Shown in pieces: positions 23,280 to 29,091 of a stretch of DNA of 30,333 bases; positions within the stretch are counted from its first letter, which is position 1; each line of letters starts with the position of its first letter. Position numbers and translations under genes: made by a program. The notes below the pieces were generated by a model. The model saw only the letters and a program-made list of their open reading frames with translations, ran no database searches and was not told where the DNA came from. Origin of the DNA: JBKEDF01 sp047975325 (GTDB lineage: Bacteria; Pseudomonadota; Alphaproteobacteria; Rhodobacterales; Rhodobacteraceae); assembly GCA_047975325.1 (NCBI GenBank), contig JBKEDF010000102.1, positions 1 to 30,333 on the forward strand, given 5' to 3'.

Positions 23280-24090
23280 AAATGTGACGCTGGCGCAGCT
23301 TGGCCTGAATGATGAGGGGCCGCTTGCCCTGATTGATGCGGCCGCAACAGCAGGGTTTCGCGGTCTGGGACTTCCGCTGCGCTCGGGCGCCCTGCGGAAT
23401 TTGAAATTCGAAATCGTGGGCAATCGGCAACTTGTCCGGCAGATCCGCAGAGCCGCCGATGCTGCAGGGGTAATCATCTTTGACACCGAATCCCTGGTAT
23501 TGGGACATGAGCCGGAAAAGGATGCGTTGAAGGCGACGTTTGAAACGGCAGCAGAGCTTGGAGCAAGCCGGATGTCCTGCCTGGGTTATGAACCCGCTAT
23601 TGGGCCAGGCTGCATGCAGCCCGGCGAAGAGCCGGAGCATCTGGCACGGATTTGCGCACTTGCCGCTGAATTCGGGCTCCTGATCGGCGTGGAATTCATG
23701 CTCTTCCGTTCAATCAGGACGATGCAGGCCGCGCGCAAGATTATCTTGCAGTCAGAAGCGCCCAATGTCCGGATCATTCTTGATGCACTACATTGTCATC
23801 GTTCCGGCCTGACACCGGAGGCCCTTGCCGCACTGGAACCGGACCTGATTTCCCATCTGCAGCTTTGCGATGCCGCCAAGAAACGCCCCGATGCCGACAG
23901 GCTGGTCGATGAGGCCCGGGCGGAACGGCTGATGCCGGGCGAAGGTGTGATCCCGCTGCGGCAGATGCTCAGGGCCCTGCCCCGGGACATTCCGCTTTCG
24001 CTGGAAATTCCGGTAGGTTCTATCCGTCATCTTGCGGTGGCCGAACGCGCGCGACGCGGAGCAGAATCCCTGGCGCATCTTTCCATCTGA
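23263..24090 (+). CDS. Sugar-phosphate isomerase/epimerase-type TIM-barrel enzyme 3
   Basis: This 275-residue protein is the third xylose-isomerase-like TIM barrel. It carries the shared landmarks: G-V-E-F-M near residue 143, I-L-D-A-L-H-C-H-R-S-G near 175, L-Q-L-C-D-A near 203, R-L-M-P-G-E-G near 225 and S-L-E-I-P near 246. It has an extra loop with C-M-Q-P-G-E-E-P near residue 117. The start at 23263 is favoured by GGGGGAGA just upstream and lies inside the 3' end of the flavoprotein gene (17-base overlap); the frame is open further upstream, but those residues are a shadow of the flavoprotein. It is the last gene of the plus-strand arm. The specific reaction is unknown. Confidence 0.85.
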   Translation: MQIRPENVTLAQLGLNDEGPLALIDAAATAGFRGLGLPLRSGALRNLKFEIVGNRQLVRQIRRAADAAGVIIFDTESLVLGHEPEKDALKATFETAAELGASRMSCLGYEPAIGPGCMQPGEEPEHLARICALAAEFGLLIGVEFMLFRSIRTMQAARKIILQSEAPNVRIILDALHCHRSGLTPEALAALEPDLISHLQLCDAAKKRPDADRLVDEARAERLMPGEGVIPLRQMLRALPRDIPLSLEIPVGSIRHLAVAERARRGAESLAHLSI

Positions 24091-24184
24091 TCCCACCCGC
24101 CCAGCCCTAAACAGGATTCCCAAAAAGTAGTATCGGTTTTCGGAAACCCTGCAAAATCAAACAGGCCCAGGAACGTATTCGTAG

Positions 24185-24216
24185 AATAAATTCCAGATGC
24201 CTGCTTAGAATTTATT
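24185..24216. terminator. AT-rich hairpin spanning the lysR stop codon
   Basis: AATAAATTC at 24185-24193 is a perfect 9-bp inverted repeat of GAATTTATT at 24208-24216, with a 14-base loop containing the lysR stop (24205-24207). It lies between two convergent genes, where a bidirectional terminator would be expected, but it lacks a GC stem, so the role is uncertain. A second small stem, GGTTT-TCGG-AAACC, is at 24135-24148. Confidence 0.4.
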
Positions 24217-25143
24217 GACAAGCGGGCCCATCCGTTCAGCAAAATCATCAACCATCGAAAAAAGGAAGTCGGAAATCTCGGCTTCGGCCTGAAACGGCGC
24301 CCGGCGTGAAGAGCGGACCAGATAAAGCGTCCGCGTAACCACCGGGTTGACAATCCGACGCTGCACCAGCAACCCCCGCTTGATTTCAGAAGCAACCGTG
24401 CCACGCGGCATGACACTGGCCACACCGCCCTTGCGGATCAGGCTTTTCATCATGGAAACCGAGGTTGCCTCAAAGCTGACCTTCAGCCGCAGCGCCATCC
24501 GTTCTGCTTCGGCCACCATGATCTGGCGAAGGGGGTCGCGTTCATCAGCCAGCACGAATTCATATTCCAGCGCCTCGCTCATCTCAATCGTTTCGCCATC
24601 CTGACTATCCCCGGCCGCAGTGACGAAAACCAGTTCCTCCTGCAGCAGGGGCGAACGCAAGAGTGCCGGGCGATCGGTAACCTCATAGGCAATCGCCAGA
24701 TCAATCTCATCGCGTTCAAGCGCCTCGATCAGGATATAGCTCATCTCTTCAACAACACTCAGATGAACATTTGGCAGGGCATCGCGGGCATTCACAAAAA
24801 TTTCGCTGCCCAGAATATTCGTAAGACCGGGCGTAATACCAAGGATCAGGCTTTCCTTCTCACTTCCGGCGAAGCCCATGATTTCATTGCGCGTATTTTC
24901 GACGATCCGGAGGATTTCACAGGCCCGTTCATAAAGGACCTGACCGGAATGTGTTGCCGTGATCCCACGGGAATGCCGGACCAGAAGCGGAACGCCAAGT
25001 TCCTGCTCCAACTGCCTTATCTGCAGCCCCAATGCCGGCTGCGCAACATTCAACTGCTCCGCAGCCTTGGTTATATTGCCAACTTCGACAGTCTTGGCAA
25101 AATATCTTAATTGCCTGAGATTAATTGAAGTCTCCTCCCCCAC
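24205..25143 (-). CDS. LysR-family transcriptional regulator
   Basis: This 312-residue regulator has the LysR layout. A winged helix-turn-helix occupies about residues 8-67 (L-R-Q-L-R-Y-F, then G-N-I-T-K-A-A-E-Q-L-N-V-A-Q-P-A-L), followed by a linker helix. The type 2 binding-protein-like effector domain spans residues 95-300 and would bind a pathway intermediate. The GTG at 25143 directly follows an in-frame stop. A GGGGGAGGAG sequence lies inside the reading frame, so translation might instead begin at an ATT (25125-25123) that gives the usual I/M-N-L-R-Q-L-R-Y-F start. It converges on the last catabolic gene and is the only intact regulator seen; it probably controls the island. Confidence 0.93.
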   Translation of the reverse strand: MGEETSINLRQLRYFAKTVEVGNITKAAEQLNVAQPALGLQIRQLEQELGVPLLVRHSRGITATHSGQVLYERACEILRIVENTRNEIMGFAGSEKESLILGITPGLTNILGSEIFVNARDALPNVHLSVVEEMSYILIEALERDEIDLAIAYEVTDRPALLRSPLLQEELVFVTAAGDSQDGETIEMSEALEYEFVLADERDPLRQIMVAEAERMALRLKVSFEATSVSMMKSLIRKGGVASVMPRGTVASEIKRGLLVQRRIVNPVVTRTLYLVRSSRRAPFQAEAEISDFLFSMVDDFAERMGPLVNKF

Positions 25144-25345
25144 TCATCCGGTGTCATATTCCGTTCGCACAGGCCGGCCTTCAAGGATTCGTTTTCAAGA
25201 CAAGGCCCACAGGATTTCCTGCCCGGCATTCACCCCAATGCAAGGCAGTTGGGCGTAAAAGATATCTAACCCCATTCCATCAATGAGGTACAGACCTGCA
25301 CCTTGCAAATCCCTTGCCAAACAACAGCAATAATACGACCTCACG

Positions 25346-25831
25346 ATGCGCCAGGATCGCTGTCATCACCTTGCGCAATATGTCAATGCCCGGCAGCCGG
25401 TCACGATTCTTGGTAGGCACCGTTGGAACCCAGACCCGATCGCCTACACCACGTCCGACAAGCCAGACTCAGGACCTATTGAATTGAGCCCACTTACAAG
25501 GCTGATCGATACGAATGCACGGCTGGACAATCTGACGCTGACTTCTGCAGCGCAGGCCGATCTGATTATTACGCCATTCATGGGCACCCTGACGGCGCTC
25601 AGGATTTCCGAAATGCTGGGCACTACAGAATTGGATAGAGCACCGCTTTACGGCCTTCGCCGCAGAGATGCCTGTAACAAAGCGGAATATCGGGCCGTAT
25701 CGGCAGCCTTCCTGCGTAGCATTCGGGATACATCTGAGCCCGCGAGCAATGATCTTCGCGTCAACACCATTTCAAAACATAGGGGCGCGTCAGTTCGTCA
25801 CATTGGTAAATTATTGAGTATTTTAGTCTGA
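25346..25831 (+). pseudogene. Possible decayed LysR effector-domain fragment
   Basis: A 161-codon frame starts at an ATG with no ribosome-binding site. Its middle (G-P-I-E-L-S-P-L-T-R-L, then D-L-I-I-T-P-F-M-G) and later segment (L-Y-G-L-R-R-R-D, then A-F-L-R-S-I-R-D) loosely follow the end of LysR effector domains, where a W-x-L/P-x-G stretch, a buried I-x-x-L-P strand and a final helix occur. There is no DNA-binding domain and the ends look random. I read it as a remnant of a regulator, or as non-coding; the similarity is weak and from memory. Confidence 0.3.
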
Positions 25832-25871
25832 TTTTAGATTGCTAACTCGTTGATACCACTGTAACCGGTAC

Positions 25872-25966
25872 TCCGTCTGCCAACCAGAGGCGGTCGACAT
25901 GTTGCAGCAGATCCCTTACTTGTCGGTGGCAGGTCGCCCATCCGAACCGTCACCGACAAACATGTC
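25872..25966 (+). promoter_or_regulatory. Structured 5' leader candidate before the membrane-protein/ABC operon
   Basis: Nested inverted repeats lie just before the ribosome-binding site. TTGTCGGTG (25920-25928) pairs with CACCGACAA (25951-25959), and GACATGT (25896-25902) pairs with ACATGTC (25960-25966), so the right arm is one continuous 16-base strand while the left arm has a 17-base internal bulge. The apical loop contains GGTCG/CGAACC, and a further small stem TCTG-CCAAC-CAGA is at 25876-25888. GGAGAG follows at 25971-25976. It matches no riboswitch class I can recognise. Confidence 0.45.
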
Positions 25967-25984
25967 TGACGGAGAGACAGTGCC

Positions 25985-26479
25985 ATGAGCTGCCACGTAA
26001 CTCCAACTGGAAATATGCTCATGGCAAGCCGGGGTGCGCGCCTTGCGCTGCATCTTTTGCTGCTGATCGACCTACTGGTCATCGGAATCGCGGTAACAAC
26101 GTTGCGGGGTGATCTTTGGCCTTTCGACCTGCACTTCTCGGTGCTGATTATGGCAAGCAGTATCGCCGTCCTCGCCATTGCCTGGTGGCCGGTCGCACTG
26201 GGTATAACAGCCACCGCCACGCTGCTGCCAGATATTCGTTGGCGGATCATTTTCTGGCCGCTGACCGTGTTGGGAATGGTAGCACTACATGCCGCCATCG
26301 GTCCTGAACTTGGCTTCATGTCAGTAAGTACGCTTGGGACAACCGGTGTCCTGCTGCTCTATGCTGTTCCGGTAGCCCTTCCCATCCTCGTGGGGTCGGC
26401 ACTGCACGAAACGTTCCGTGCCAACCCTCCCTCAAACGCCGTGCCCCCTACGGCTCAGCCCCAAAGGACCCCCTCATGA
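25985..26479 (+). CDS. Small hypothetical membrane protein
   Basis: This 164-residue protein has about four hydrophobic segments, at roughly residues 20-40, 50-78, 88-108 and 112-137, and a Pro-rich, probably cytoplasmic C-terminal tail. It contains a Trp-rich stretch (A-W-W-P-V-A, R-W-R-I-I-F-W-P) and a single His in the third segment. GGAGAG lies 8 bases before the ATG, and the stop overlaps the ABC binding-protein start by 4 bases (ATGA). I do not recognise the family. Its position as first gene of an operon with an ABC importer and an NnrS protein suggests it is an accessory membrane component of that system. Confidence 0.7.
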   Translation: MSCHVTPTGNMLMASRGARLALHLLLLIDLLVIGIAVTTLRGDLWPFDLHFSVLIMASSIAVLAIAWWPVALGITATATLLPDIRWRIIFWPLTVLGMVALHAAIGPELGFMSVSTLGTTGVLLLYAVPVALPILVGSALHETFRANPPSNAVPPTAQPQRTPS

Positions 26480-27474
26480 CATCTTCCAACATGCTGAGCC
26501 GCCGCACCACCCTTGCTGGGGTCATCGCAATCGTTCCCGCGCTGGCGGCTCCGGGCCTGCTCAGGGCACAGGGGCGCCTCAATGAACTTGCGCTTTACGG
26601 CCCGCCTGCCGGACCTTCGGTGACACTGGCCCATGCCGTCGCCACCGACAAGTTCACCCAGATTGCCGACAGTGCAACGATGTCGGCATGGCGTGCCCCG
26701 GACGAACTGCGCGCCGGGCTAACCTCGGAAACCATCCTTCTGTCGGTGGTGCCGGTGCAGGCGGCAGCAAACCTCTATAATCGTGACTTCCCGATCCGGC
26801 TTGCCAATGTGATGACCAATGGGCTGCTCTATGTCGCTTCCAGTAACGAGGACATTACTGCAATCCCGGATCTGAAGGGTCGCAGCGTCGCTGTTCCTTT
26901 CCGGGGCGACACGCCCGAGATCCTGTTTGGCAAACTTCTCGCCTATCACGGACTGAATGCCGAGGCAGATCTTTCCATCACCTATGCGGGATCCCCGATT
27001 GAGGCGATGCAGCTTCTTCTGGCCGGCAGGGTCGAGGCGGCACTGACTGCCGAGCCTTCGACCACCGCCACCGTGATCGCGGGTAGGCAGGCAGGCAAGG
27101 ACATCCGCCGCGCCATCGATCTTCAGGCCGCCTGGGGCGAGATGACCGGTGCCGCACCGGTGTTGCCGCAGGCCGGGTTGGTAATCACCGGCAGATTTCT
27201 GGATGCCCATGCAGATACGATCCCTGAACTCCTGGCGGGGCTCCGGGTCGCAACCGATGAGGTTCTGGCCGATCCGAAGACGGCCGCAGGCCACGCAACC
27301 GATATTCTGGAGATGCCCGCACCACTTCTGGCGGCTTCCGTCCCACATTCGCATCTTGTCGCTCGATCCGCCGCCGAGGCCCGAACAGATGTTGAGCGGA
27401 TGCTCGTGGCAATGACCGGCACCGACATGGCCGCCATCAATGGTCGCCTGCCGGACGATGGTTTCTATCTCTGA
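26476..27474 (+). CDS. ABC transporter substrate-binding protein (NitT/TauT, NMT1-like)
   Basis: This 332-residue periplasmic protein resembles the NMT1/THI5-like substrate-binding proteins of NitT/TauT-type ABC importers (nitrate, sulfonates, pyrimidines and others). It begins with a twin-arginine-like signal (S-R-R-T-T-L-A-G, a hydrophobic stretch, cleavage near L-L-R-A-Q, about residue 32). Downstream, P-D-L-K-G-R-S-V-A-V near residue 130 and E-A-M-Q-L-L-L-A-G-R-V-E-A-A-L-T-A-E-P near 176-194 are typical of the family's two lobes. It overlaps the small membrane protein by 4 bases and is followed by permease and ATPase genes. The ligand cannot be inferred; genes for nitrite or sulfonate use are not adjacent. 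Confidence 0.88.
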   Translation: MTSSNMLSRRTTLAGVIAIVPALAAPGLLRAQGRLNELALYGPPAGPSVTLAHAVATDKFTQIADSATMSAWRAPDELRAGLTSETILLSVVPVQAAANLYNRDFPIRLANVMTNGLLYVASSNEDITAIPDLKGRSVAVPFRGDTPEILFGKLLAYHGLNAEADLSITYAGSPIEAMQLLLAGRVEAALTAEPSTTATVIAGRQAGKDIRRAIDLQAAWGEMTGAAPVLPQAGLVITGRFLDAHADTIPELLAGLRVATDEVLADPKTAAGHATDILEMPAPLLAASVPHSHLVARSAAEARTDVERMLVAMTGTDMAAINGRLPDDGFYL

Positions 27475-27499
27475 TCTCACGAACCGGGATATCCCCAAG

Positions 27500-28345
27500 A
27501 TGCCAGCGATAACTGCCAACCTCAGACCACCACTTCGCACCCGCCTCGCCAACCGTGTCGGGCGGGGGCTGGAATTTCTCTGGTCCGGCTGGGCGGGGCT
27601 TGCGGCGCTGTTCCTGCTGGCGGCGGCCTGGCAGGCTGGACACGAGGCCTATGGCCCATTCATCCTGACCTCGCCGCAAGAGACATTGGCGGCAGTCTGG
27701 CAACTTGCGAACGATCCGGAGGCGTGGTCGCTGGCGGGGCTGACCTTGCAGCGGGCAGTGACGGGTTTTGTACTGGCGGGCATGGCAGGCCTCGGTCTTG
27801 GTCTCATCGCCGGTTATTCCCCCGCAACGATGCGTCTGTCGCAGCCGCTGATCACGGTACTGATCGGGGTGCCACCGATTGCATGGATCGTACTGGCGAT
27901 GATCTGGTTTGGCGGCTCAGACGCGACGGTGCGCACGGTAATCGTCGTCACCACCCTGCCGGTAGTGTTTCTTGGCGCGGCGCAGGGTATTGCCACGCGG
28001 GACCGCGGGCTCGACCGCATGGCCGAGGTGTTTGGTGCGGGGCCCCTATGCCGCTTTCTGACCGTAGGCCTGCGGCAGACCACGACGACGCTTTTCCCCG
28101 CACTGGTTCTTGCGCTCGGCACTTCATTCAAGGTTGCGGTGATGGCCGAGCTTCTGGCGAACGCAGGCGGCATCGGCGGGGCATTGGCGGGCGCGCGGAT
28201 CAATCTTGATATTGCAACGGCGCTGGCATGGGTGCTCATCGCCGTAGTACTTTTGATTGCAGTGGAATACACATTGATTCACCCGGTCAAAGGCGAGATT
28301 GACCGCTGGCGCCGCGCGGCACAGCCATGGGGGGTCAAGCGATGA
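27500..28345 (+). CDS. ABC transporter permease (NitT/TauT type)
   Basis: This protein of about 281 residues is the membrane subunit of the importer, with about six hydrophobic helices. The first follows a Leu/Ala-rich segment near residues 30-50. The binding-protein-dependent transport loop (E-V-F-G-A-G-P near residues 176-182, E-A-A-like loop) that docks on the ATPase is present. Helices continue to I-A-V-V-L-L-I-A-V-E-Y near 255. I use the ATG at 27500, 25 bases after the binding-protein stop; earlier in-frame ATGs at 27440 and 27458 lie inside that gene, and none of the three has a strong ribosome-binding site. It overlaps the ATPase gene by 4 bases. Confidence 0.88.
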   Translation: MPAITANLRPPLRTRLANRVGRGLEFLWSGWAGLAALFLLAAAWQAGHEAYGPFILTSPQETLAAVWQLANDPEAWSLAGLTLQRAVTGFVLAGMAGLGLGLIAGYSPATMRLSQPLITVLIGVPPIAWIVLAMIWFGGSDATVRTVIVVTTLPVVFLGAAQGIATRDRGLDRMAEVFGAGPLCRFLTVGLRQTTTTLFPALVLALGTSFKVAVMAELLANAGGIGGALAGARINLDIATALAWVLIAVVLLIAVEYTLIHPVKGEIDRWRRAAQPWGVKR

Positions 28346-29091
28346 CAGCTTTGCAAATCAGCGGGCTGGAACATGCCTATCTCGGTCGTTCGGTGTTGAA
28401 GGGCATCGACCTTTCGGTGAGTGTTGGCGAAATCGTGGCGTTGGTTGGCCCCTCGGGCTGCGGGAAATCGACACTTGCAAATATCGCAGCCGGAATACTG
28501 GAGCCTAAATCAGGGCGTATTGCGCGATACTACCTGCGCCATGCAATGATCTTTCAGGAACCTTCACTACTGCCCTGGGCCACGGCGGCGGGCAATATTG
28601 CCTTCAGCCTGCGCCTTGCCCGGCTGCCCCGTCGCAAACGGGTTGGGCGCGTTGCCGAGGCTGCCGCACAGGTCGCGCTTGAACTCGAGGATCTGGTAAA
28701 ATATCCGGTCGAACTGTCGGGCGGGATGCGCCAGCGGGTGGCCATTGCCCGCGCCTTGGCGATACGGCCGGACTTTGTTTATTTTGATGAACCCTTCACC
28801 GCACTCGACGTCGCACTACGGCAGCGGATGCAGGATCTGGTGATCACCTCCTGCGCCGGCGCAGGACTGTCGGGACTGTTCATCACCCACGACCTGCACG
28901 AGGCGGCGCGGATCGCACATCGCGTGACCGTGCTCGATACCCACGGCGCGGGCATCCTTGGCCATCGCCCTCTACCTGGTACGCCCGGCAAACGTGACGA
29001 GACTGCGGTACAAGATTGGGTTTCGACGGCACTGAACCGTGACCCGCTCTTCCGTCATATCTACGATGTGAACGAGAGGCAGATCGCATGA
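28342..29091 (+). CDS. ABC transporter ATP-binding protein (NitT/TauT type)
   Basis: This 249-residue protein is the ATPase of the importer. Walker A G-P-S-G-C-G-K-S-T is near residues 36-44, the Q-loop Gln in I-F-Q-E-P-S near 75, the signature L-S-G-G-M-R-Q-R near 127-134 and Walker B F-V-Y-F-D-E-P near 146-152. The D-loop and switch His follow (F-T-A-L-D, then F-I-T-H-D). I choose the ATG at 28342, with a GGGGGG sequence upstream and overlapping the permease stop; an ATG 15 bases earlier is possible. Compared with most NitT/TauT ATPases, the stretch between Walker A and Q-loop is short (about 30 residues), but the core is complete. It overlaps nnrS by 4 bases. Confidence 0.93.
   Translation: MTALQISGLEHAYLGRSVLKGIDLSVSVGEIVALVGPSGCGKSTLANIAAGILEPKSGRIARYYLRHAMIFQEPSLLPWATAAGNIAFSLRLARLPRRKRVGRVAEAAAQVALELEDLVKYPVELSGGMRQRVAIARALAIRPDFVYFDEPFTALDVALRQRMQDLVITSCAGAGLSGLFITHDLHEAARIAHRVTVLDTHGAGILGHRPLPGTPGKRDETAVQDWVSTALNRDPLFRHIYDVNERQIA

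Larger units (their letters stand above)
25144..25984. other. 841-base gap between the catabolic island and the ABC/NnrS operon
   Basis: This stretch separates two unrelated modules and has no convincing intact gene. It should hold the lysR promoter at its left end and the promoter of the membrane-protein/ABC operon at its right end. Inside are a doubtful 161-codon frame (25346-25831), an AT-rich segment with two ATTTTAG copies 11 bases apart (25820-25826 and 25831-25837), and a structured leader candidate (25872-25966). No FNR/NnrR-type TTGAT-N4-ATCAA box was found by eye. Confidence 0.6.

Noticed and set aside
160..24090. Standard quinate/protocatechuate degradation cluster
   Set aside because: There is no quinate dehydrogenase of the usual type and no protocatechuate ring-cleavage dioxygenase, so the label would overstate what is seen.
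25872..25966. TPP riboswitch ahead of the NMT1-like importer
   Set aside because: NMT1-like importers can be thiamine-regulated, but the conserved CTGAGA and the GAACCTGAT-type elements are absent.
25840..25984. FNR/NnrR-type box upstream of the NnrS operon
   Set aside because: A TTGAT half site is present at 25850-25854, but no ATCAA partner occurs at the required spacing.
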